This document shows, one piece after another, positions 53,648 to 64,000 of a DNA stretch of 64,000 nucleotides. The notes under the pieces were generated by a model. That model saw nothing but the letters and a program-made list of their open reading frames with translations, made no database searches and was not told the origin of the DNA. The position numbers were made by a program, and so were the translations under genes. The number at the start of each line of letters is the position of its first letter. The stretch's first letter is position 1. This DNA comes from Branchiostoma lanceolatum (lineage: Eukaryota > Chordata > Leptocardii > Amphioxiformes > Branchiostomatidae). Location: contig NC_089724.1 of NCBI RefSeq assembly GCF_035083965.1, positions 18,618,974-18,682,973 of the forward strand, given 5' to 3'.

Positions 53648-55170
53648 ATGCGGGATTTCTTACTGAAGCTAGTGAGTTGTTGGAGTCTGGCCAAGGATGG
53701 AAAGGTGTCTCCAGGAGATGACAGGACAGTAGTGGGAGATGTGAACGCTTCGGAGGATAGAGAGGACAGTTCTGTACTAGATGTCATACAGCAGGATGAG
53801 ACGACCCACAGAGGTAACATCTAAGAAACGTTAGGTTGTTTTGAATTGAGTCACTCTCTGATCTTGCTGCATGGTGTCAACGCAGCCAGAGTGATGACAC
53901 TGATAACTTCATGAATGGCACTGCGAGGTTTGGTTGATGTTGCGCCATAGTTATTTTACGACACTCAGTTCAAACCTCCGAGTCGGTATCATTGTTCACA
54001 CGCTGGCACACACACACACGAACGCACGCACACCGACACGCCTTGCCGCCAGAAGTCAATGTCCGCTTTTGGTTCAGCTGCAGAACTGTTACCGGTGGAA
54101 AAGTGTCCACCTGCCCCGATGTCCCAGCCGAGGCCTGGCAAGTCATCATCAGACGTTTTAGTTCAGCTGCGAGAAGAAGGTGTGTTACCCCTCAAATGTC
54201 ATGGGGACTCCGTGGCCTTCGAGGTGCCGGCCGAGAAGCCCATCTCTTCGTCCAAGCGTCAGTCGCATCGCCCAATAAAGCTGGACAAGTTGGAGGGGAG
54301 GCTGGAGGATAGGCGGAGGAAGTTCCGGAAGAAGTCGGGAGAGTCGGAGACTGAACTGGAGAGACAGCTCAGCAACGCAGATGTCAGGAGACGGGTAAGG
54401 AAATGTTCATTTCGAAATTTTGACGGAGAGATTTCCGCTGCAACTTTTCCTGTAATGCAAGTATATCCAGACTAAGATAAGTACTCGTCTGTTCTTAGCT
54501 ATTTTTTTGTAATTTGCGCAGGAGATTCTGACTGAAAGATCCCGCAAACTTGCCAACCGGGCTGCGGAACAGGCGACCAAAGTCACTTCGAAGAAGCCGT
54601 CTGGAACAGCTTTCGTCCTCAAGTCTGTGAGCGACTCTGACGTCATCGCTACACGGGAGAGCAGGGCATTGAAGGCCCTGGAGAAGCGGCTGGCCCTGAG
54701 GAGGGCCCGAGTGGCGAAGAAGTCCTCCCAGAATGACCTACAGAAGCGCCAGGCAGACGCCGCAGAACGCCGCCAGGTGGGACACTCGGTAACGTTACAC
54801 GGAGAGCCGCAAATTCATGCATGTTTATATCAGGCTATCTGTAAAGCACGATGTATTTCATGTATAAGCTTGTAGCTAGAGGCAATCGTGTTTCTCATTG
54901 ATGAATACATGACGAGTTGACATACATGGAGATGTTTGAAAGAAAATTACATGGTTATTTGTTTGAATCATTCGTTTGAATCCTGGCCCCCCTCCCCACC
55001 CCATCCAGGTTCAGATGGAAGCTACTGTAGCCAAGGCTAAGAAGTTCGCGGCCGGGAGCAGCCTCGGCCCTGTGTCGGAGGGGGAGCCCGAGGAAGACAG
55101 CCTCTTCTGGGACCAGGAACCCCTGGAGACGTACGAGTCAGACGACTCCGACTCCGAGTATGTCTTCTAG
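53648..55170 (+). CDS. STMND1: Stathmin domain-containing protein 1-like
   Basis: Four exons (53648-53813, 54078-54394, 54522-54776, 55009-55170) join in frame to about 299 residues. RPGKSSSDVLVQLREEGVLP, then a short strand-rich segment and EKPISSSKRQSHRPIKLDKL, match the start of the stathmin domain in vertebrate STMND1 (SSDILEELIVQGI.. then a KP..P.RL+KL pattern). A long Arg/Lys/Glu/Ala-rich coiled-coil helix follows, then an acidic C-terminus ending DSDSEYVF. Stathmins bind tubulin dimers. The start is uncertain: an in-frame ATG at 53462 would add 62 residues, and a short upstream exon with the usual MGC palmitoylation start may exist but was not found. AATAAA is at 55197-55202. Confidence 0.65.
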
Positions 55171-55202
55171 GAGGGAGTGGAGCTCTGCTTAAGCTCAATA
55201 AA

Positions 55203-56618
55203 GCTTTAGAAGACTCAGCTTTGTGATTCTGATGACTCTGAAAAGTTTGTTTTCACCGACATGAAAAATGGAGTTTTGGGCCTTTCTATCTGTGTCTGTA
55301 TGTGTCTGTGTGTTTCCGCATGTTGTGGTCAGCACACTAGTAAGTCCAGAACCTCTGGATGGATTGTAATGATATTTGGTAGGTGGGTAGGTCTTGGGGA
55401 TTCGAAGACAAACGTCAATGCTGATTTTGGGCCCATGGTGTGTGACCTTGTTTAGTGTATGCTTGACCAGCTAGAAAGCTTCAGTTTCATTGTCAGCTTT
55501 TGTTAGAAAGTGCAAAACGCACGTGACGAAACATACAGAAAAATTCTATCGATCAACAGTGAAATAGTGACTCTATTGTCACTATTCTAATGCATTAGTG
55601 ATAATCATCTTGCGACAACAATGTATGACCTAGTTTAGTTCAATTTGAACAAAAGAATACCATTCACATTTGATAACACAGCTGTATTGCAATCATCATA
55701 CATAAGTGTAAGTGTATAGTAAAAAGTTGTCAACTGTAAGATGTAGTAAAGTCAGCACTATATTCTTGATACAAATATTGATAAACTGATATGTGATATG
55801 AACAGATATTCACAGAAACGAGGCAAAAGGTTCTTTATCTATCACTTCATTACAAAAATACGAGGTTACAGCAGCAGCAGTAGCTAACCCAGGTAAAAAT
55901 TACAGATTCATTTTACTTTACACTCTTGATTTATGAAATATTTCTATCCAGTATCTACTTACTGTTACCTAATACAAATCACAAATCATATCTACCATCT
56001 ACTGGACATTTCACTCTACATGATACTATACAAATTCTTAACAGCCATCTCAAACAGCATTGGATTCCTCATTTCCATCAATAGACAGCCTTATCAACAA
56101 CTAAGATCAAGAGTACGTCACCCACTTGGTCACGCATATTTCTTTCATATGTACAATACATTGGATACAATGGTACAAGTGAAATACATGCTATCAAGAT
56201 GCCTTCAGTCCTCCTAAACTACAAAACTACACAGTCACCACATCGATGTAACGTTATTACCCTCGGTCCGCGTCTCTAGCTGGTCTGTATTCAACGTTTT
56301 GAAGTAGTAAGCTCCTCGGGCTCTGGCCGTGATCAAGGTCAATGTGGAACTTCTGGAATTTTATAGAAGAAAACGCCATTGCTGTAGCTATAGCTATAGC
56401 TGGGTGGAAAGATATTTGGAATATCACATGGCTAAGATAGTGAAGCATGTCCTCTTTCGCTGTCTCCCACATGATATGGAGAACACCAGCTTATACACAT
56501 GTATATACATGTAGTAGCCGTTGATTTATAAACAAGTGTTGTTCTCTGCGTTATATGTACTGTACAAATCAGAGAATCAATTGATATTTGTTTGAGTGAA
56601 GTAATCTATTTCTTACCC
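55203..56618. other. Convergent intergenic region, no gene seen
   Basis: This lies between the 3' ends of the STMND1-like gene and the polyketide synthase gene. It contains only AT-rich sequence, a short GATTCTGATGACTCTGA phrase that echoes the acidic C-terminal codons just upstream, and a small tagctatagctatagct repeat near 56380. No conserved frame was recognised. Confidence 0.45.
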
Positions 56619-59600
56619 CTATGGATGCTCCTGATGTCTCAGATCGACACTTCCTTGGGCCTCCGTGCCGTTCTCAGGCATTGCGACTGGCTCCCGCCTC
56701 TCACCAATTCTTTTATTGAGCTGTTCAAAGACCAGATCGTTGATAGACTGGATGGTTGACTTCCTGCCTAGCAGGGCGATCCAAGGAACGTCCACGTGAA
56801 ATTCGTTCTTGAAGATGTTTTGCGCGGTGAGTGCCAGTAGTGAGTCCATGCCCATGTTGACGACGGAACTGTGCATGCCGTGCACATCTCCGTCCTCCGC
56901 GTTCAGAAGTTTGACAAATACGTTCCGAGTCAACTTTCCAATCGCCTTCCGTCTGTCCTGTTCGCTCATCTGTCTCAGACTGTCAAGATCAACAGGTGTA
57001 GTCATCGTTACGTCGTCTAAAGTACCATCATCCATGTCTCCTACAAGCTTCTCCACCCTTCGAAAGTCCGGAGACCCTTTCAGCATGGCCGCAAGCCGGC
57101 ACCGGTCCAGATCAACAACTATCAGCTGAACCGGATTCAGAACCAGACAATTTTCCAAGCACACTGAAATCTTGTCTCTTTGCAAATCTCGGATTCCCTT
57201 CTGCTCCAAGGTTTTTGCCAACCTTCTCTCTCTCTCTACGACCCCCAGCTGTAAGGCGCCCCAGTTGATACTCTGGCCGGCCATTTTCATCTGACGACGA
57301 AGGCAGGCGAAGCCGTCTAAGAAAGCATTTGCCGCCCCGTAACTTGTTTGCCCACCGTTGCCAAACACCGAGGACATTGATGAATAACACACGAAATAAT
57401 CGAGATTGAGGTGTCTTGTCGCAAAGTGTAAGTTCCAGGTTCCACTCATTTTGTCGATCATTCCCTTTTTAAATTGAGCGTGACTCTGGTTGATCAGAAT
57501 GCCGTCACTAAAGACGACAGCACTGTGGAAAACGCCTTTCAGAGGAATGTCAGGGAGACAGCCTTTGAGCTTGGCCAGTGCAGCGGTAACGCTTTTGTAA
57601 GATGTGACGTCAGCTGTAAGGCATATGATTTTTGATCCGTACTTCTCTCCAACACTCCTCAGCTCCAGCACTGTGTCCGCCTTAGGCTGAGTCCTGGACA
57701 TGGTTACGATGTTCCCCGCTCCCCGTTCAGCTAGAAATTTGACGGTGAAGAAGCCTAGGCCAGTTAGTCCACCGACGATGACGTAGGAAGCGTCACGCCT
57801 GAAGAGCGCCTTTCTCCTGCAGATGACGGGCGTACCCGGTAACCCATCATTAGACTGTGCACCAAACCCGACCACGGTGATTCCTGTCCCACTCGCTGTC
57901 CCCACGTCCTCAGAAGCGACTGAGTGAGGCGACGAGGACAAGAGGATTTCCCTTAAGGGAAGATCGATGTTTAACTTACTTTGAAACATTACCGATAGCC
58001 ATTTTAACACCTTCGGCATGATCTTGTTTAAATTCGTCTCGTGAAACACTGTGCTTGTATCAACCATCCAAACTCTGACATCCTGCCTGATTCGGAGGGA
58101 CGCGCTGGTTTGCTGGTACTGATTTGAAGTGTGACAACACGGGTACACAACCTTTCCCTTCTTGGCCATTGCATCTGCAAGCTGGGCTCTAAGAGGCGTT
58201 TGTAGCCCTCCGATCACAACAGCTACGTCCTCCATGACGCTTGGCAGACTGTTGGCGTTTTGCACTCTGTAGCATGTGGCTTTTAAAGCCAGCGCTGCGG
58301 CCTCAATGACCTTTGCCGTGACCGATGGTGCGCCGGTAGTTTCTTCTAACAACCAAACATTCTGTTTAGGCTTGATGTTGAGCAGGTGCACAAGAATTTC
58401 CCAGGCCAAAACAAAATACGACAAAAAGGGCTGGTCCTGTAAAAGTGGAAGGTCTGACAACTTCTGGACTACTGACACGGGAAGGGATACGACAGTTGAA
58501 GCTACCGCAGGGTAGACTCCGACGACGCGGTCACCAACACGAAGCTTGCACTTCGGGGGTACCTGCACTACGGTTCCCACGAAGTCCAAGCTGAGGAAAT
58601 CCCAACCGTGATTGACGTCATGTGGCCAATGTATCACATGCCCGTTTTGTGCTTCCTTAGTGACTGCATACATGTTTTCTGGTTGGACGTGACACCTTTG
58701 TACCTTGATGTCGACATGCCCAGCTCGTGCTCGTGACTCTAGATCTACACGGTTGTTGCTGTAGACTGCGTGGATATTTACTGGTTTAGTGGGATCTGTA
58801 GTCTGCATCTTCAGTCTACATCCCTCTTCAGCATTGTTGATTCGATACATGGCAGAATCGCCGCGTAGTGTGGAAGGCAAAATCTCCAGGAAATACTTCG
58901 CGCTTTGGACGCACATGATTTCCGTGTAGCTTTCCAACTCATGCGTGACAAGCTCGTGTAGTAGCGTGTATACCTCGAAATTGTCGCCGGAAGATAAGTC
59001 AACAAGCTGCAGCGATGGGTAAGCCTTTTCCCTGATTGCGCAACGGATCAAACCCCACAGGGGCGCTCCAACGAGATCTAGCAGACCGTGCCACGCGCTG
59101 TCGACGTCATTATCCAACGACTCTTGCCACATGGAGAACTGGACATTGCGCGTGATGACTTTAACAGGGATCGTTCTGCCGTTTGTGACCAGCATCTTTA
59201 TGACCTGCCGAAGGCTTGCACACGCTAAGTCAACGCGGGTATCCAGCGCTTCCGTGTCCGAGATTTCTGGATTCAGTTGAGATATACCACAACAGTGTAG
59301 AACAAAGTCAAAGTCCAGGTTCACATCCATTTCTTGCAACAACTTTGGTAACGCCCGCTCGTCGTTTCGGTAGTCAGACCTCTGAAAGTCCTCCAAGGAG
59401 ATGAAGAAGGAATCGGAGCTGACGAAAGGCTCCAGCTGGTTGGAAATCCCACAGTCATCCTTTAGTACGAGACACTTCAACTCACAGAATTCATTGCCGA
59501 GCTGTGGGTCAACCTCACCACTCCACTGAGACTGAACGGCCGTCCATGTTGTGGTGAAGATTAGGTCCTCGAAACTGCTGGCATTACCGTCCGTGCAGAC

Positions 59601-62600
59601 CCTGATCGTCAGACCCCTCAGTTCCAGGATGACCTGCCCGTCCATGCCCACCAGAACGCCGTTTGACCGAATTGTCCCTGACGTTCCGCGAGTCTGCTTC
59701 ACGTACACCCACATACGTTCTTCCACAGGTTTGACAACAACTAGACTTTCTACGGAGACAGGGAGAAATTTCAGGCGTCGACCGTTTGTTTGACGTAGAC
59801 TATCAAGTCCCAACAGAAAATTTGCCTGCATCAGACAGTCCAGTATAGCAGGGTGGATGCAGCAGCTGTGCATCTCTGCTGCTACCGTCTCGTGGACATC
59901 TATGAGGGCCATGGCTTCCTTGCCATGAGTCCCATCTCTGTAGCGACATTCCGCCAGTCTGCGCAGTGTAGGTCCGTATTGTAAGCCAATTCTTTGTATC
60001 GCTTCATACAGGTCATCGCCTGATATGGTATTATTACAGCGGTATCGCACGGCTTCCATGTCAAGCCTGCTAATGGTGGGTTGTTGCCTGTTGTCATAGG
60101 TGACAGTGCCCGTGGTATGCAGATCTCCGTCCGTACGCTGTTCAAAGTACACCTTCCTAGCAGCTTCGTCGTGACTCACCAGGACTCTGCTGACGGCTGT
60201 ACCCTCCTGGCTTGCTAGGGCGACTGGGGACAGAAATGTCACGCTTGTCCTACAGTTGGAGATAGGTTGCCGCGGGAATATCACGTCCATGCAGGCGGCG
60301 ATCCCCAGATCACAGAACTGAGCACCAAGAACGACAACCTTGTCGTCCAGGACATGGTCACACAGGTATGGCATCTTCTGCTTGCTTAGAAGACATTCGT
60401 ACAGAGGTGGATTTGTAGAAACCTGGTTGAGTAAAGGATGTGTGGAGGGTCTGGAGCCACATGAAACGTGTTGTCGTCGGATGAGAGTCTTATCGGTCTC
60501 AGACCAGAGTAACTTCCGAGCAAGGTGATAACGCGGTACCTGACATGGAGTGTATTTTCGACCTTGAAACAAAGAGTCCCATCTTGGTACTAAACCGGCC
60601 TGGTAGAGCTCGCAGAGACCTTGCATCATGGTCGGGTGTTCTTGATTCGGCTTAACGGACGCAACGTAGGTTAGCCTCGTATCCGATGCAATTTGCTTTA
60701 TGTAGTTTCTCCTTGGCGGTTTGGGTCCGATTCCGACTATCACGTTGTGTTTCTCCGGACGTAGGGCTTCTGACATCGCGCGTCTTAACATCACACGCTG
60801 CCTCACGTTTCTGCCCCAGTAGTCTCCAGTCACAAAGTCTATCGGAGTGGCTCTCTTTCCCGTCACGGTGGAATACAGCTCCACGGTCGGCGGTTGTCCT
60901 GTAAGGTTGGCCAACGACTTCTGCAACTCCTCGCGGATGGGCTCCATGTGGTGGCTGTGGTAAGCAAATTTAACTCTCTGGACCTCTCTCAGGAACAGCT
61001 GTCTATCCAGATTGTCTTCATTCATCGATTGCAAAAGCTCATGTATGTTGTTCATGGCATCGCTGTCGCCCGACAGCACGCAGCAGGTAGCGCTGTTCTC
61101 GGCAGCCACGCCCAGTTCTCCCGACACACCTTTGCACAGCTCCTCTACTTCCTCGATGGGAATGTTACCGACAACGAGCATCTTTCCAGCTCTGGTCTCA
61201 TTCTGCAGTCGTCCCCGATGATAGATAACACGCACGGCCTCGGGTAACGACAAGGCGCCCGAGCAATGTGCCGCAGCGACCTCTCCCACCGATTGGCCGA
61301 GAATGGCGTCTGGTTTGATGCCCCACGACTGCCAAAGGGCAAACTGCCCCACGTGTGTGGCAAAAATCAGGGCCTGGGCCACAATCGGTACGTCAAAATC
61401 TTCTCTCTCTGACAATTTATGGAGCAAGGACCAGTCTACGTACTGACCAAACAGGGAATCTACTTCCGTTACCTTTCTTCTGAAAACAGACTCTTTGTCC
61501 ATCAGTTCCAGACAAACACCCTCCCACAAAGTTCCCTGTCCTCCAAACACAAAAATGACATGCTTGTCTGTTTTAAAGTCATCGGTGCCACTGGCTAGTG
61601 ATAGGCGTCTGTCAGTTTTTGTAGATTGTATCTCTTCAATGTTATCTAGTGCATTTGTCAAGGAGCGTTCTATCTCTTCAACAGGGCTACCTGTTACTGC
61701 TAGTCGGTAGTTGTGGTGGGTTCTTCTCATTGTTGATGTGTAGCCAAGACTTTGTACTGATATGCCTGGGTTGCGCCGCAAGTAAACCGTAAGATCTTCC
61801 GCTGCCAATTTCAGAGATTCGTGATTCCTCGCAGATAAGGCCACAATAGTGCTCCGTACTTCATCTTCTTCACATTCACCGTCGCTCCTTGGAAGCTGCT
61901 CCAAGATGGCATGGGCGTTCGAACCGCTCAATCCAAAGGAGTTAACGCAGGCCAATCTTCTGTCCTTGCCTCGCATTGGCCAGTCTAGTGCCTCCATCGG
62001 CACGGACAGACGCAGACTGTCAAAGTCAATATTTGGGTTTGGTTTGTCGAAGTGCAAAGTTGGCACGACTTTCTCATGCTTCATCATCAGGAGGACCTTG
62101 ATGATTCCCGCCATAGCGGCTGCTGACCCCAGATGTCCAATGTTGCCTTTCACAGAACCTAATAACACGGGATGATCGCCAGGTTTCCTGGCCTTGCCTA
62201 TGGTGTTGCCCAGGCTGTTAGCTTCCACTGCGTCCCCGTCCGGAGTGCCAGTCCCATGAGCCTCGATGTAGTCGATGCCCTGTGGGTCGATTTTGTGGTG
62301 CTCGTAAACGAGGCGGAGTAACTCCTCCTGCTGGGTTTGTGATGGGGCTGTGATGGGGATGGCGGTGCGGCCATCTTGGTTCACTCCTGTTCGGATGATG
62401 GCCCAGATGTGGTTTTTGTGTTCCAACGCCTGTATGAATGAATAATATATGGATATGGATTAAATGTGCATCCCTTTGCCAATTTAGTGCATCTTATATC
62501 CATGGTGGATGGATTCAAACTCTAAATGTCACCCTCCAACTACCTCTGAACCTTGATCGTTGACAAGCTGCCATTTCCAGTAAAATTTTCACCAGAGAGA

Positions 62601-63698
62601 TAAGTAGTGGTAATTCAATGACTGCTTACAACTCACCCTGTGTAGCTTTTTCAGCACGACGACTCCGCAGCCCTCCCCTCGGGCGGGCCCGTCAGCTGCA
62701 GCCGAGAAGGGCTTACAGCGTCCGTCGGGACCAGCCAAGCCTGCCCGGCACAGCGACTCCGACATGTTCCGCTGACGAATAAAACTCGCACCTCCGCAGA
62801 TGGCCATAAAACAGTCACCTAAAAGGATTTAATTACCATTTTATCTAAGTCATTCTTATCACGAATCATCAAACAGAGTAAGGAAGGAAATGATTTTCTG
62901 TCCTTATGCACAAAAGGGCGATGGTTTAACTCTTAACATCTGCTAAGATACAGAGTTCTGAGGGAGTCACTGATTTGTTACCTGCCCTGATGGCCTGACA
63001 CCCGAGATGTACGGCGTACAGTCCCGATGAGCAGGCGGTGTCCACGGTGAGGGCGGGGCCGGTCAGGTTGAAGGTGTAGGACACCCGTGCCGCCAGGAGA
63101 GACGTGGCTGTCCCCGCGATGGAAGCGTCCGTTACCTGGGTCGTGTCGACGTCATCCTCCGATAGATGGTCGCAATGTGTCGCTCCTGTTGACAGTGATA
63201 TGAAACTGCTAGTCTCTATCAGATTAACTACGCTGGCTATATGGAGAATATTTGCCAGTGGAGTTTGGCCACCATCGGGTAACATTTGCCGGCCCGAGGA
63301 AACAATACCCATCCCGCGGACTGACTCTCTTGGCCAATTATTCACCTTTTTTTTGCCAAATTCTACTATCCTTACCCCCGTATGAATGCCTAGTGAAGGC
63401 TATGAATTTGCGTCATTATGGCTTATTGGAAAATTTTTCGTCAGGCAAATTTGTTTGATTCATCCATAACATGTCAAGGACACATTCCCAAGGGTCAGAT
63501 GACAAGTAGTGTAAGAAAGGTACAAAACTATACAGACCAACGAAGACCCCGGTGTCGCTGCCGTCCAGTTCTTCCATTGTGATGCCGGAATTTTCAAACG
63601 CCTTGTACGAACACTCCAGCATGAGGCGCTGCTGGGGGTCCAACCGTGATGCCTCTTCGTCCGTCAGGTCGAACAGGCTAGGGTCGAACTCCCTGTAC
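56619..63698 (-). CDS. Animal type I polyketide synthase (5' end beyond the window)
   Basis: Four exons are visible (63698-63538, 63185-62982, 62818-62637, 62429-56619), encoding about 2,118 residues. KS: DTACSSG with the active Cys, EAHGTGT and GNIGHL with both His. AT (about 61560-60600): GQSVGEV nucleophile and AYHSHHM. DH (about 60450-59570): [14 protein letters not shown] keeps the His but lacks the usual Gly and Pro; [10 protein letters not shown] keeps the Asp. A structural psiKR-like segment follows. The ER-like domain (about 58770-57990) has [10 protein letters not shown] and GDRVVGV but no GGVG nucleotide loop, so it is probably inactive. KR (57830-57120): [15 protein letters not shown] and SYGAAN. 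ACP (about 56960-56700): MGMDSLLAL with the carrier Ser. There is no thioesterase; the gene ends after the ACP, as in other animal PKSs. These enzymes make pigments and otolith/skeleton factors in other deuterostomes; the product here is unknown. The 5.8-kb last exon is intronless. Confidence 0.93.
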
Positions 63699-64000
63699 CT
63701 GTGATATTTACAGCGAAGACGGAAAGTTTTGTTTCATTCGCTACAAATAAATTAAAAAGACTGCGCAATCTGTAACTTTTCCATCATGAAACTGCTACAC
63801 TACAGATATAACAGGACTTTGTGTGTAATACTAGAATCTTGCCGACGACAGAAGGATTCTTTTATAGAGTGCTGATTTTTATACACAAGTCCTTCATGTC
63901 TGTCGACTTTTCAAACTGACAAGAAACTGTACGTTTCCTTTCGGATATTTCATGGTCGATTACACGCTTTACGTCCGTGTTTACCGCATGTCCTGTTCAT
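63699..64000 (-). other. PKS intron, truncated at the right edge
   Basis: No further KS-encoding exon is visible here. The conserved KS N-terminus (VGIGCRFPG-type motif) is not in the window, so the remaining upstream exons should lie to the right. Confidence 0.6.

Noticed and set aside
56619..62429. Recent bacterial or fungal transfer as the source of the polyketide synthase
   Set aside because: The gene has spliceosomal introns in its KS part and the domain order of known animal PKSs, with no base-composition break at its borders that I can see.

Overview
This window is animal nuclear DNA and most probably comes from a cephalochordate (amphioxus, Branchiostoma or a close relative). Every gene is split by GT-AG introns. 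One gene is an unmistakable CYP19 aromatase, which is known only from chordates. Another encodes a eukaryotic RNA-dependent RNA polymerase, a family that vertebrates and tunicates lost and amphioxus kept. A large animal type I polyketide synthase is also present. I built exon models by hand from splice sites, and the reading frame holds across every junction of the seven main genes.

Layout from left to right. (1) 1-6915, minus: the N-terminal 470 residues of CFAP46, a ciliary axoneme protein that runs off the left edge. (2) 8058-16812, plus: PBRM1/polybromo, the signature subunit of the PBAF chromatin remodeller, head-to-head with CFAP46 across a promoter with a YY1-type site. (3) 16813-20088: 3' UTR and intergenic DNA. 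(4) 20089-28849, minus: a 1744-codon model that joins an RNA-dependent RNA polymerase (catalytic DLDGD intact), a 390-residue middle region I cannot assign firmly, and a complete UPF1-like superfamily 1 helicase. A decayed CR1-like retrotransposon lies antisense in one of its introns. (5) 29243-30103: an 861-bp terminal-inverted-repeat element. (6) 31600-32619, plus: a small NadR/AAA_28-type P-loop NTPase. (7) 33619-39769, plus: CYP19 aromatase, ten exons, 496 aa. (8) 40067-52904, minus: NOP14, 26 exons, 925 aa, a small-subunit ribosome biogenesis factor. Its introns hold a Tigger-like element, a Penelope/hammerhead-like element and a 1.3-kb minisatellite built from copies of its own splice acceptor. 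(9) about 53648-55170, plus: a stathmin-domain (STMND1-like) gene, head-to-head with NOP14. (10) 56619-63698, minus: a type I polyketide synthase (KS-AT-DH-psiKR-ER-like-KR-ACP) whose 5' end lies beyond the right edge.

Most neighbours are functionally unrelated housekeeping or tissue genes, as is usual in animals. The candidate novel system is the polymerase-helicase fusion. In fission yeast (Rdp1 with Hrr1) and in nematodes (EGO-1/RRF-1 with ZNFX-1), RNAi RdRPs work with separate superfamily 1 helicases. Here both activities appear to be encoded in one polypeptide. The second most unusual feature is the NOP14 intron 7 minisatellite, in which each of 20 units carries a near-complete copy of the real 3' splice site.
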